A stretch of 64,000 nt of DNA, taken from NCBI GenBank assembly GCA_964478625.1, contig CAYZJH010000004.1, positions 49,865 through 113,864 of the forward strand. Reading direction: 5' to 3'. The notes under the pieces are model-generated. The model did not search any database. It was not told the origin of the DNA and saw only the letters and a program-made list of their open reading frames with translations. The first letter of the stretch is position 1; each line of letters opens with the position of its first letter. The DNA comes from SKZT01 sp964478625. GTDB taxonomy: Bacteria; Desulfobacterota; Desulfobacteria; Desulfobacterales; SKZT01. The position numbers and the translations under genes are program-made. Of this stretch, positions 36,352 to 45,163 are shown in pieces.

Positions 36352-37278
36352 TCAGTTCATGAAATATTTTTTCGGATTCACCGGCACACTGTTTAAAAGC
36401 ACTTCATAATGAAGGTGCGAACCTGTGGATCTGCCGGTATTACCTACCTCACCAATAATTTTACCTCTATTCACAATATCGCCGCGATTGACCAATATTT
36501 TGTTCAAATGCCCATAGCGAGTTATCATTCCATGTCCGTGATCAATGACAATAAGGTTTCCGAGTGCCCCTTGCTTGCCGGCAAAAGTAACCTTGCCATC
36601 CGCAGTGGCTTTCACCGGAGTTCCAATTTTCGAACCGATATCCAGTCCCTGATGAAAATCGCGAAGCCCTGTGAATGGGGATTTTCGATAACCGAACCCG
36701 GAAGTTATCATACCTTTTGTCGGACGGATAGTGGGAGTTGATGCCATCAAACTTAGTTGATTTTCCAAAGAGTCAAGCAGCAATTCAAAACTGTCTTTCT
36801 GATTCAAAGCAGCAATTTCTAACTGCTGAAACTGCTGGTGCATTTGACGAATGAGCTCATTATGGGAATCATCAAGCGCAACTTCGGTATCCACATCCTC
36901 CGCCATAGGACCCCCGATTCCGAAAAGTCCGTCCTCTTCTTCCTCATTTTCAAGGTTGGCCATTTCCCTGATCTTTTTTTCAAAATGATTGAGAGAGTCA
37001 ATTTCGGATTTTAGCAGGTTTATTTTTGATGCAAAGTTTTGAATTTGTTTTCTTTGGCTAGTAATTTGCTCTGACTGTTCGGCGACCTTTTTTTCTAATG
37101 CGATCTTCTCATCCAAAGTTTTTTGTATCTTGACGTAATCGTATAAGATATATCCAGCTCCTGAAAGCCCGATCAGAAAAAAGGCAAAACCAAACATAAT
37201 GACAAACCTGGAAACAGTAACCTGTTTGAGCATAGAACAGGTATTATTTAAAACAAGAAAAGATATGTTCTTAGGCAT
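36352..37278 (-). CDS. M23 family metallopeptidase with coiled-coil region
   Basis: 308 residues. Cytoplasmic tail, one membrane helix (~27-48), a long coiled coil (~50-120), an acidic linker, and a C-terminal LytM/M23 domain (~190-305). The zinc-ligand motifs HQGLD and HLHYE are complete, and GSKIGTPVKATADGKVTFAG is typical. It is probably a periplasmic peptidoglycan endopeptidase, anchored in the inner membrane. ATG preceded by AGGAAATA. No transporter (FtsEX) neighbour. Confidence 0.92.
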   Translation of the reverse strand: MPKNISFLVLNNTCSMLKQVTVSRFVIMFGFAFFLIGLSGAGYILYDYVKIQKTLDEKIALEKKVAEQSEQITSQRKQIQNFASKINLLKSEIDSLNHFEKKIREMANLENEEEEDGLFGIGGPMAEDVDTEVALDDSHNELIRQMHQQFQQLEIAALNQKDSFELLLDSLENQLSLMASTPTIRPTKGMITSGFGYRKSPFTGLRDFHQGLDIGSKIGTPVKATADGKVTFAGKQGALGNLIVIDHGHGMITRYGHLNKILVNRGDIVNRGKIIGEVGNTGRSTGSHLHYEVLLNSVPVNPKKYFMN

Positions 37279-37588
37279 TATTTCCTCATGATATTTATAA
37301 GCAATTTTAAGGTTTCAGATATTAAGCAGAAAAGAAAATCAATAAAATCAAGAAATTTTTGATGACTTATAAAAACACCAATTCATAAATTTTTGAACTT
37401 TCTAACACGCACAAGCAAGATATGTCAAGGATTAAGATCTGCTAATTATTTTCGGGGAAATCAGTGTGAAAGGAAACAGGAGCAGCACCCACTTGGAAAC
37501 CGGGGTGTTAACGACAATGGTCAATGGTCGCGGAAAGTTGAATTTTCCCTTTCCGGTAAATACCGGAAAGGGAAAGGCAAGTCATATA
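37279..37588. other. Intergenic spacer with a 15-bp perfect hairpin after folD
   Basis: 310 bases without a supported gene. Near its folD end there is a perfect 15-bp inverted repeat with a 2-base loop: 37544-37558 pairs with 37561-37575 (TTTCCCTTTCCGGTA and its complement). On the minus strand it follows the folD stop at once; it has no long T run, so it may stabilise the mRNA end or act as a weak terminator. Confidence 0.7.
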
Positions 37589-38497
37589 TTAAGCAATACC
37601 TAATTTAAATTTGAGTGATTTTAATGTATTCAGCATCAGCATGGTGATCGTCATAGGACCAACCCCACCAGGAACAGGTGTTATTAATCCCGCAATTTCT
37701 TTAGCTTTATCGAAATCTACATCGCCTTTGAGGATGGCAACCTTTTTGCCGGTTTTTTCGCTGATCTTTTCTCCGACCCGATTAACTCCCACATCGATTA
37801 CACAAGCTCCGGGTTTGATCCATTCAGGCTTGACCAGATCCGGAACACCAGCGGCTACAATCAGGATGTCCGCACGTTTGCAGTGGCTGGCCAGATCCTT
37901 GGTTCCCGTATGCACAACCGTCACCGTGGAGTTAGCCCCAGGTCCTTTTTGAAGCATCATATTGGCAATGGGTTTACCCACAATATTTGAACGTCCGACA
38001 ACAACCACTTCAGCGCCTTTGGTTTCAACACCTGCCCGGATAATCATCTCCTGGATACCATAAGGAGTACAGGGCGGAAATTTCACCTCACTGCCGCCGA
38101 TCATCAACCGTCCGACATTAACCGGATGAAAACCATCCACGTCTTTATCAGGATCGATGGCATTCAGCACTTTTTTCTCGTTAATGTGTTTGGGAAGAGG
38201 AAGCTGAACCAGAATTCCGTTGATCGAATCGTCTTTGTTGTATTTGTCGATAAGGGCAAGGAGATCCTTTTCGGAAATATCAACAGGCTGGCTGTCCTGA
38301 ACCTCTTTAAACCCCACTCTATGCGCGGTCTGAATCTTTAAGGTAACATAGGAAATCGAAGCAGGATTTTCACCCACCAAGATTGTGACAAGTCCGGGAA
38401 CAACACCATGTTTCTCCTTGATTTCTTTTACTTCTTTGGTGATTTCTTCGAGAATTTCTTCCCGAATCTCGGTTCCCTTAATTAATTTTGCGGTCAT
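37589..38497 (-). CDS. folD: Bifunctional methylene-THF dehydrogenase/cyclohydrolase
   Basis: 302 residues. Active-site Lys is in YVTLKIQTA, followed by GILVQLPLP, PCTPYGIQEM, the NADP loop VVGRSNIVGKP, and PVPGGVGPMTITML. It interconverts methylene-, methenyl- and 10-formyl-tetrahydrofolate, and feeds the folate branch of the C1 pathway. AAAGGAGAGAGTCA precedes ATG. Promoter at 38571-38599. Confidence 0.96.
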   Translation of the reverse strand: MTAKLIKGTEIREEILEEITKEVKEIKEKHGVVPGLVTILVGENPASISYVTLKIQTAHRVGFKEVQDSQPVDISEKDLLALIDKYNKDDSINGILVQLPLPKHINEKKVLNAIDPDKDVDGFHPVNVGRLMIGGSEVKFPPCTPYGIQEMIIRAGVETKGAEVVVVGRSNIVGKPIANMMLQKGPGANSTVTVVHTGTKDLASHCKRADILIVAAGVPDLVKPEWIKPGACVIDVGVNRVGEKISEKTGKKVAILKGDVDFDKAKEIAGLITPVPGGVGPMTITMLMLNTLKSLKFKLGIA

Positions 38498-38570
38498 TGA
38501 CTCTCTCCTTTCCTGAGTTTGTTGTCGATTTGACGAAAATATCAGTCGCCCTCCTTGTATAAGAAAAGTC

Positions 38571-38599
38571 TTAATAGTTCAATCAGGCGGTTATGTCAA
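38571..38599 (-). promoter_or_regulatory. Sigma-70 promoter for folD
   Basis: Minus strand: TTGACA (38594-38599), 17-base spacer, TATTAA (38571-38576). It sits just before the PaaK-like gene's stop, giving a ~65-base leader that also contains an unused AAGGAGG followed by CTG. Confidence 0.6.
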
Positions 38600-38616
38600 G
38601 ATCCCTTGAGCAAAAA

Positions 38617-39906
38617 TTAAAATTGCCTTTTATCCACTACAATTCTGGAAGTGTCGAAAGTACCAGGTTCTACCAGTTTCACGGCTACTTCCCAACCTAA
38701 AAACTCAGACAATTCCCTGTGCAGCCTTTCCACAAATCTTCGCTGCTTTTTCATTTCATCGAAAAAAAACCGATCCGAAATCTCTATCATTACCAGCAAT
38801 TGATCCTGATGATCTTTTCTTTCCACCACAAGCTGATAACGGGGTAGAATTTGACTGATCCTCTCAAGCAGGAGACCGATTTGTCCGGGAATAATACTCA
38901 CACCCCGCATGACAATAATATCATCGCATCTTTTGAATATTCGAGCAATACGGCTGTGAGTCCTTCCACAAGCACAGGGCGAATGATCTATTTTGGTAAT
39001 ATCGCCGGTTCTGAATCTTATCAACGGAAAAGCTTCCTTGGTTAGCGTTGTAATCACCAACTCTCCTTCCACACCCGGAGGTTGCGGTCTTAACGTAACA
39101 GGATCAATGATTTCAGGAAAAAAATGGTCTTCAGGAATGTGAAGCCCATTTTTTTCAGGGCATTCCCAAGCCACGCCGGGACCAAAAATCTCCATAAGCC
39201 CGTACGCATCTGTTGCGGTCAGGTGCAAAGCTTCTTCAAGTTTTTCTCTCATATCTTCGGGCCAGGGCTCGGAACCCAAAACACCATACTTTAAAGAAAG
39301 CATTTTAGATTCAATTCCTGAATTCTCCATATCGGAAACCAGTTGCATAGCAAAGGTCGGGGTCGAAACCAGTGTTGTAGTCCGAAAATCCCTCATGATT
39401 TTCAGCTGGTGCGAAGGATTTCCTCCGGATACAGGGATAACGGATGCACCAATCCTTTCGGCACCGAGCTGCACGCCAAACGGACCAGTGGCCATTCCGA
39501 AATTGAGGGAAATCTGAACCACATCATCTTTTCCCACACCAACAGCTGTCAGGTTTCTAGCCATCAACTCGGCCCACTGGTCCAGATCGTTGTAGGTAAA
39601 ACCAGTAACCATCGGCTTGTCCAAGGTCAAGGCCGGTGCAAGAATCCTTACCACTTCCCGCAAAGGTACCGCAAACATCCCGTATGGATAATTGTCCATC
39701 AAATCCTGGCGAGTCGTTAAAGGAATTTCAGAGAGCTTGCCGAGACCATTTAGATCTTCAGGCAAAAAATCAATTTTTCTAAAAAGATGACGATAATGGC
39801 TGACATTTTTATAAACACGGTTTAAGGTTGCCTGGAGCCTTTCCAACTGAAGCTGTTCGATCTCGCCCCTGTCCAAACATTCACTTTTCCTATCCCAGCA
39901 TATCAT
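38617..39906 (-). CDS. PaaK-like (phenylacetate-CoA ligase family) protein with altered AMP-binding motifs
   Basis: 429 residues, full PaaK length. Recognisable: VYKNVSHYRHLFRK at the N-terminus, DAYGLMEIFGPGVAWEC and IRFRTGDIT. Altered: the phosphate loop, normally SSGTTGKP, reads PALTLDKP (~residues 91-98); the later GRSDD reads KRCDD; and the C-terminal GKAxRV containing the catalytic Lys reads DTSRIV. It therefore looks like a PaaK-fold protein that may not make an acyl-adenylate. It lies 38 bp after the end of livF and likely belongs to the liv1 operon. In other anaerobes intact PaaK proteins often sit with ACT and liv genes. Confidence 0.85.
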   Translation of the reverse strand: MICWDRKSECLDRGEIEQLQLERLQATLNRVYKNVSHYRHLFRKIDFLPEDLNGLGKLSEIPLTTRQDLMDNYPYGMFAVPLREVVRILAPALTLDKPMVTGFTYNDLDQWAELMARNLTAVGVGKDDVVQISLNFGMATGPFGVQLGAERIGASVIPVSGGNPSHQLKIMRDFRTTTLVSTPTFAMQLVSDMENSGIESKMLSLKYGVLGSEPWPEDMREKLEEALHLTATDAYGLMEIFGPGVAWECPEKNGLHIPEDHFFPEIIDPVTLRPQPPGVEGELVITTLTKEAFPLIRFRTGDITKIDHSPCACGRTHSRIARIFKRCDDIIVMRGVSIIPGQIGLLLERISQILPRYQLVVERKDHQDQLLVMIEISDRFFFDEMKKQRRFVERLHRELSEFLGWEVAVKLVEPGTFDTSRIVVDKRQF

Positions 39907-39944
39907 TGGTTATATTTCCTCATGGGTCATAACTTTTAATGAAA

Positions 39945-40682
39945 TCACTCCCATATCTCCCGCTTATCCTTTCCCAGATAAGCTCTTTTAACTTCCTGGT
40001 TTTTTATCAGCGAGGTGGCTTCCTGTTCCAGGATAATTTTGCCGGTCTCCATCACGTATCCCCGGTCAGCAACCTGAAGTGCAGCGTTGGCATTTTGCTC
40101 CACCAGCAGAACAGTCAGTCCTGTTTCATTTTTAAGCTCTGATATTACCCTGAAAATTTCCCTGACAATCAAGGGCGCAAGCCCCATGGAAGGTTCATCC
40201 AGTAAGATAAACTCCGGCTTTGTCATCAAGGCCATGGCGATAGCAAGCATTTGCTGTTCACCACCGCTTAACGTTCCGGCATATTGATGTTGCCTTTGTT
40301 TGAGGATTGGAAAAAGCTCGAACATTTCATCGATGCTCTTTTTGAGTTGCTTTTTTCCATGGGTTTTAAAAATAAGAAAGCCGCCCAATTCCAGATTATC
40401 CATAACCGTCATGGGCCAGAAAATTTGACGTCCTTCAGGTACATGGGCAATACCAAGCCTCACAAGTTGTTCGGTTGGCTTATTGGTGATGTCGAGGTCC
40501 TTGAAATATATTTTTCCTTCTTTCACCGGATGAAGGCCGCTGATGGAACGAAGTGTTGTGGATTTACCGGAGCCATTGGCACCTATCAGAGTGACTATTT
40601 CGCCTTTATGAACATGCAACGAAAGGTTTCTCAGTATATGTACCAGCCCATAATAACTATTGACATTTACAAGACGAAGCAT
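39945..40682 (-). CDS. livF: Branched-chain amino acid ABC transporter ATP-binding protein LivF (cluster 1)
   Basis: 245 residues: Walker A GANGSGKST, signature LSGGEQQ, Walker B FILLDEPS, H-loop replaced by VEQN, the usual LivF pattern. Forms an ATPase heterodimer with LivG. Part of liv1, in order livK-livH-livM-livG-livF. Confidence 0.94.
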   Translation of the reverse strand: MLRLVNVNSYYGLVHILRNLSLHVHKGEIVTLIGANGSGKSTTLRSISGLHPVKEGKIYFKDLDITNKPTEQLVRLGIAHVPEGRQIFWPMTVMDNLELGGFLIFKTHGKKQLKKSIDEMFELFPILKQRQHQYAGTLSGGEQQMLAIAMALMTKPEFILLDEPSMGLAPLIVREIFRVISELKNETGLTVLLVEQNANAALQVADRGYVMETGKIILEQEATSLIKNQEVKRAYLGKDKREIWE

Positions 40683-40702
40683 AGCGGAATCGTGAGTTCT
40701 CC

Positions 40703-41464
40703 TTATCCTCCAAGATATGCGGCGATCACATCGGGGTCGGTTTGAATTTCGGATGGATTACCGCAGGCTATACATCTTCCGAAATTAACGACATTCACTT
40801 TGTCTGAAATATCCATAACCAACTCCATGTCATGTTCCACCAGAACCACCGTAATTTCCATGGCTTTGATTTTTTCAATCAGCTTTCCCATTTTGAGAGT
40901 TTCACGCGTATTCAAGCCGGATGCCGGTTCGTCGAGCAAAACGAGTTTCGGCTCCACAGCAAGTGCACGAGCAATTTCAAGTTGTCTCTGGCTTCCCAAT
41001 GGAAGACTTCCGGCCATATTCTCGGCAAGATGGGAAATCCCGACAAGATCAAGGCATCGAAGGGCATCTTTCCGGATTTTTTTTTCTTCCGGACGAAACA
41101 CTGGGGGAAAAAGTGTAGAAAAAATAAACCCTGAATGCGATCTGACATGCCTTCCCACCATCACATTTTCCAATACGGTCATTTGCGGGAAAATCTGAAC
41201 GTTCTGAAAAGTCCGGGCGATTCTCATCCTGGCTATCACATATGGCTTCAGACCGCTGATTTCTTTTCCAAAATAAAGGATTTTTCCGGAGGATGGTTTC
41301 AGAAAGCCGGTAATCAGGTTAAAAATTGTTGTTTTTCCGGCTCCATTGGGACCGATAATGGAAATAATTTTGCCTTGTTCAACCTCGATATTCAAATGGT
41401 CTACCGCAACGACTCCGCCAAAATATTTACACAGGTTTTTAAGCTCCAGAATCGATTCAGCCAC
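40703..41464 (-). CDS. livG: Branched-chain amino acid ABC transporter ATP-binding protein LivG (cluster 1)
   Basis: 253 residues: Walker A GPNGAGKTT, signature LPLGSQRQ, Walker B LVLLDEPA, H-loop VEHDME. The start codon directly abuts the livM stop. The second-sphere insertion SGFIFSTLFPPVFRPEEKK is typical of LivG. Confidence 0.94.
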   Translation of the reverse strand: MAESILELKNLCKYFGGVVAVDHLNIEVEQGKIISIIGPNGAGKTTIFNLITGFLKPSSGKILYFGKEISGLKPYVIARMRIARTFQNVQIFPQMTVLENVMVGRHVRSHSGFIFSTLFPPVFRPEEKKIRKDALRCLDLVGISHLAENMAGSLPLGSQRQLEIARALAVEPKLVLLDEPASGLNTRETLKMGKLIEKIKAMEITVVLVEHDMELVMDISDKVNVVNFGRCIACGNPSEIQTDPDVIAAYLGG

Positions 41465-42472
41465 TTAGGAAAATACCCTTTTCTTTATTTTATCAGTTGA
41501 ACGATAAAGAAATCGCAATAAATTTTGAATCCCTTCAAAAAGTCCACCAGGCAAAAAAAGCATAATGGCCAGAAGTATGCCACCATAAATCAACATGTCA
41601 TAATCAGGATTATACGATATTCCTACCCCTCCGAAATAATCGGAAAGTGCTGAAAGAAATTCAGGAAGAATCGAAAGCAGTATCGCTCCAATCAACGCCC
41701 CCCAAATATTATGCATACCTCCGACCGCCACCATGGTCACCAACAGTACCGAGTGTAGCACATCAAATGGGCCGGGATCGATATAGTTGACGAAATTGGC
41801 ATATAAGCTTCCTGCAATCGAGGCATACACCGCGCTCAATATGAAAATTTGAATTTTATACCTTGCCGTGTTGACACCTAAAGAGCCGGCAGCATCCTGA
41901 CTTCCGTGAATCGCCCTGAGCCCACGTCCAACACGGGAATGAATTAGATTCAGGGCAAAAAACAGCCCAAGAACGACCACTGCCCAGCTAAAGTAAAAAA
42001 AACTTTTATCGGTGCTCAATTCAAAGCCGAAAAGATCTAAATGTGGAATTCCCGCAATTCCGTTGGGTCCCCCTGTCAAATTCACGGCAGCCACAAAAAC
42101 GATATGGACTATTGCGCCGAACCCTAAAGTGGCCATAGCCAGATAATGGCCTTTCAACCGCAAAGATGGGACTCCCACAACAACAGCTACCAAAGCCGAA
42201 AGAAAAGCTCCAGCTCCCATGGCTGTCCACGCAGACCAACCTTCAGTGACCGTCAAAATCCCGGTAGCGTAAGCCCCCAGACCAAAAAACGCCGAATGTC
42301 CCAAAGAAATCTGTCCGGCATATCCCATCAGGAGACAAAGCCCCATACAAGTCAGGCAATTCAATGCAGTGAACACCAATATGCCGATATAATAGTCATT
42401 TTCAATCAGCATGGGAACCAGGACGGCAATCACTGCTACAAGGATCAGACCGATGTAATTTCTTTGGCCCAT
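41465..42472 (-). CDS. livM: Branched-chain amino acid ABC transporter permease LivM (cluster 1)
   Basis: 335 residues, eight to nine hydrophobic segments. The LivM signature region GYAGQISLGHSAFFGLGAYATGI (in pieces) and SRVGRGLRAIHGSQDAAGSLG are present. Inner-membrane channel subunit, paired with LivH. Gap of 5 bp from livH. Confidence 0.93.
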   Translation of the reverse strand: MGQRNYIGLILVAVIAVLVPMLIENDYYIGILVFTALNCLTCMGLCLLMGYAGQISLGHSAFFGLGAYATGILTVTEGWSAWTAMGAGAFLSALVAVVVGVPSLRLKGHYLAMATLGFGAIVHIVFVAAVNLTGGPNGIAGIPHLDLFGFELSTDKSFFYFSWAVVVLGLFFALNLIHSRVGRGLRAIHGSQDAAGSLGVNTARYKIQIFILSAVYASIAGSLYANFVNYIDPGPFDVLHSVLLVTMVAVGGMHNIWGALIGAILLSILPEFLSALSDYFGGVGISYNPDYDMLIYGGILLAIMLFLPGGLFEGIQNLLRFLYRSTDKIKKRVFS

Positions 42473-42477
42473 ATCAA

Positions 42478-43380
42478 TTAAAACTCTTTCAACCTTGAGA
42501 CTTCACGACTTCCGAAAATTCCACTGGGGCGGATAAACAACACAATTAACAAAATCAATAAGGCAAAAGCATCCATGTAATGTGAAGAAATATACCCCCC
42601 GCCGAGCGCTTCTAAAATTCCAACCAGCAGCCCTGCTACAACGGCTCCAATACTGTTTCCCAACCCTCCGACGACAGCAGCCCCGAACCCTTTTATGCCG
42701 AGCAGTGCACCCCTGCTGTAATCCATTTGAATGATCGGAGTAACAATAATGCCCGCTATGGCTCCAATGCCAGCCGATAATGCAAAAGACAGCATGACCA
42801 TGTTACGGTCATTAATACCTGCCAGCCGGGATGCATCCCGATTGATGGAACATGCTCTCATGCTTTTGCCGATCATGGTGTAATTGAAAAAATAGATAAA
42901 TCCTGCGACAATGAGAATCAAAATTCCAAAAATCCAAAGTGTTTGCGGAAGTATCGTGGCACCCATTATTTCAAAAGGGTCCGTGCCGGAAAAGTGCTTC
43001 ATGTACCGGGACTCCTTACCCCAGAAACACATGGCTGCCCCTTTCAAAAGAATGGAGACTGCAACAGTAATGATAATAAGCCTCATCACGGTAGGGGGTT
43101 TTACAGGATTGATGGTAAAACGTTCCATGAGTATTCCCACACCCGTTACAAATATGACTGTAATGAAAAAAGCAACAGGAATGGAAAGATCGGCGCTCAT
43201 GGTCAAGGAAACCATCATCAGCCCTCCGAGGACAACAAATTCTCCCTGAGCCAGATTAATAATGCCGGTGGAGTTATAAATCATGTTAAATCCCATAGCG
43301 ACCATGGCATAAATGCTGCCCCGCTGAAGCCCCATAAAAATAAACTGAAGCAAATCCGTAAAAGTTCCGCCCGAACTCAT
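42478..43380 (-). CDS. livH: Branched-chain amino acid ABC transporter permease LivH (cluster 1)
   Basis: 300 residues with about eight helices. LQRGSIYAMVAMGFNMIYN and NLAQGEFVVLGG, and SMRACSINRDASRLAGIN, are LivH hallmarks. It lies downstream of the binding-protein gene and its intervening terminator. Confidence 0.93.
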   Translation of the reverse strand: MSSGGTFTDLLQFIFMGLQRGSIYAMVAMGFNMIYNSTGIINLAQGEFVVLGGLMMVSLTMSADLSIPVAFFITVIFVTGVGILMERFTINPVKPPTVMRLIIITVAVSILLKGAAMCFWGKESRYMKHFSGTDPFEIMGATILPQTLWIFGILILIVAGFIYFFNYTMIGKSMRACSINRDASRLAGINDRNMVMLSFALSAGIGAIAGIIVTPIIQMDYSRGALLGIKGFGAAVVGGLGNSIGAVVAGLLVGILEALGGGYISSHYMDAFALLILLIVLFIRPSGIFGSREVSRLKEF

Positions 43381-43394
43381 ATTCTTTCTTTACC

Positions 43395-43425
43395 ATAAAA
43401 AAGTGGGGGTATTTCTCCCCCACTT
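43395..43425 (-). terminator. Intrinsic terminator between livK and livH (cluster 1)
   Basis: AAGTGGGGG (minus strand from 43425) pairs with CCCCCACTT (43401-43409 region) over a 7-base loop, followed by six T (43400-43395). It lies after the binding-protein gene and before livH, so it probably lowers permease expression relative to the binding protein. Confidence 0.85.
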
Positions 43426-43447
43426 GGTTGATATCAACTTCCGGATA

Positions 43448-44605
43448 TTATTGGCCTAAAACAACGAATTTTCCATCCTTAACCGTTAGCATTTCAAAAG
43501 CAGTCTTATCAAGCCCGCAGTGATCCGTGGGTGAAAACTGAAAAATACCTCCGGTGCCTATGAATCTGGCTGTTTCAAGATAATCTCTTATCTTTTGAGG
43601 GTCATCTCCAACTGCCTTCAATGCTTCGACTACAAGAAGAAGAGAATCATAAGCGTGGCCACCGAATGTGCTCACATGATCTTTGAATTGTTCTTCATAC
43701 TTGGTTTTATAATCCAGCAAGACGGGTTTCTGGGGATTATCATCGGGTAATGTTTCTACGGCAAGGATTCTGCCACATGGAAAGATGTTACCTTCAGCTG
43801 ATTCACCGGCAGCCGCAGCGTATTTGACATTACAAAACCCATGGCTTTGATACAATGGAATGTCTATTTTGAGTTGTCTGATATTTTGCGGTACAATAGA
43901 CTGCGCCGGAACAATGGACCAGTTGAGAATAGCCTCGGCCCCTTTGTTTCTTATATTGATCAACTGAGCCGTCATATCCGTATCAGCCGGACTATAGGTT
44001 TCATCCGCAACGATTTCCAGACCATAGTCCGGTGCCATATCCAGCATCAACGTTCTGCCGGCAGCCCCAAAACCATCTGTTGAGCTAATAATACCGACTT
44101 TTTTTATACCTCTGGGCACCATGTGGTCGTAAATTTTGCGTATGGCATCACTGTCATTGGGTGCTACCTTAAAAATGTTTTTTCGTTCTTCAATGGGCTG
44201 AAGCTGAATTTCTGCTGCAGCACATGAAATCATGGGAATTCCGGCGGTTTCCGCAACAGGAATTGCCGCCATGGCAGTACCGCTTCTTGAAGGACCAATG
44301 ATAACGGAAACCTTGTTTTTTTGAATGAGTTTTTTTACTGCATTGACTGCACGAGTATTATCCCCCTGGGTATCCTCTATAAAAGCCACCAATTTTTTGC
44401 CATTGATACCGCCTGCATCATTGATTTCTTTTACAAGCATTTCAACGGTGTTTTTTTGTGGCTCACCCAGCCATGATGCAGGTCCCGTAACGGCAAAAGC
44501 ACAGCCTATACGATATTCCGTGGGTTCTGCAAATAGATTTGCAGCGAAACACATGCAAACAAGCGTCATAACCGTTGTAAAAAATATCTTTCGTCTCACC
44601 GGCAT
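43448..44605 (-). CDS. livK: Branched-chain amino acid-type ABC transporter substrate-binding protein (cluster 1)
   Basis: About 385 residues with a Sec signal peptide (RRKIFFTTVMTLVCMCFAANLFA), then a type I periplasmic-binding fold (YRIGCAFAVTGPASWLGE, IGPSRSGTAMAAIPVAE, GGHAYDSLLLVVEAL). Ligand unknown; aromatic or branched amino acids are possible from the neighbours. The start is ambiguous: AAGGAGG is 2 bases from ATG 44605 but 8 bases from an in-frame GTG at 44599; ATG 44617 overlaps the ribosome site. Confidence 0.9.
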   Translation of the reverse strand: MPVRRKIFFTTVMTLVCMCFAANLFAEPTEYRIGCAFAVTGPASWLGEPQKNTVEMLVKEINDAGGINGKKLVAFIEDTQGDNTRAVNAVKKLIQKNKVSVIIGPSRSGTAMAAIPVAETAGIPMISCAAAEIQLQPIEERKNIFKVAPNDSDAIRKIYDHMVPRGIKKVGIISSTDGFGAAGRTLMLDMAPDYGLEIVADETYSPADTDMTAQLINIRNKGAEAILNWSIVPAQSIVPQNIRQLKIDIPLYQSHGFCNVKYAAAAGESAEGNIFPCGRILAVETLPDDNPQKPVLLDYKTKYEEQFKDHVSTFGGHAYDSLLLVVEALKAVGDDPQKIRDYLETARFIGTGGIFQFSPTDHCGLDKTAFEMLTVKDGKFVVLGQ

Positions 44606-44690
44606 TACCTCCTTCATTTTAAATAAATTGAATTGAAAGGAACTCTGGATAATAAAACCATGATCAACAACACCCTATTCAGAAACCTTC

Positions 44691-45128
44691 CTATAAACTC
44701 AATACCTTTTCACGACTCAGCAAAACCGTTCCAATCTGCTGGATGATTTCAACAGCGCGATCCAAATCTTCGAAACGGAAAATCACAACAGCATGTTCAC
44801 CGCTCTTTTGTACAAATGCATACATATACTCAACATTGAGCCCGGATTCTTCAAGTGCCGTAAGAAAACGTCCGAGTTCACCGGGTTGATCATTTATTTC
44901 AACGGCAACCACATGAGACAGACGCACCGTAAAACCCTTTTCCTTGAGCACATCCACGGCTTTATTCACATCATTAACGATGAGACGAAGGATACCAAAA
45001 TCCGAAGTATCAGCCAAGGACATGGCTCTTATGTTCACTCCTGCATCCCCCAGTGCCGAGGTTATCTGGGCGAGCCGTCCGGATCTGTTCTCAATAAATA
45101 TGGATATCTGCTCTATTTTTAAATTCAT
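44691..45128 (-). CDS. Tandem ACT domain protein
   Basis: 145 residues containing two ACT domains (QISIFIENRSGRLAQITSALGDAGVNIRAMSLAD and VAVEINDQPGELGRFLTALEESGLNVEYMYAF, both in pieces). Stand-alone ACT proteins bind amino acids; tandem forms of this kind often accompany paaK or indolepyruvate oxidoreductase genes. It precedes livK by 86 bp and follows argC by 35 bp, so it may sense the amino acid transported by liv1. Confidence 0.88.
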   Translation of the reverse strand: MNLKIEQISIFIENRSGRLAQITSALGDAGVNIRAMSLADTSDFGILRLIVNDVNKAVDVLKEKGFTVRLSHVVAVEINDQPGELGRFLTALEESGLNVEYMYAFVQKSGEHAVVIFRFEDLDRAVEIIQQIGTVLLSREKVLSL

Positions 45129-45163
45129 GGAGCCTCCTGAAAAAAGTGAGCCTCATCTATCGG

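Noticed and set aside
38535..38556. Upstream AAGGAGG with a CTG start for an extended FolD
   Set aside because: It is in frame, but the ATG at 38497 has its own AAAGGAGAG site and matches the family N-terminus.
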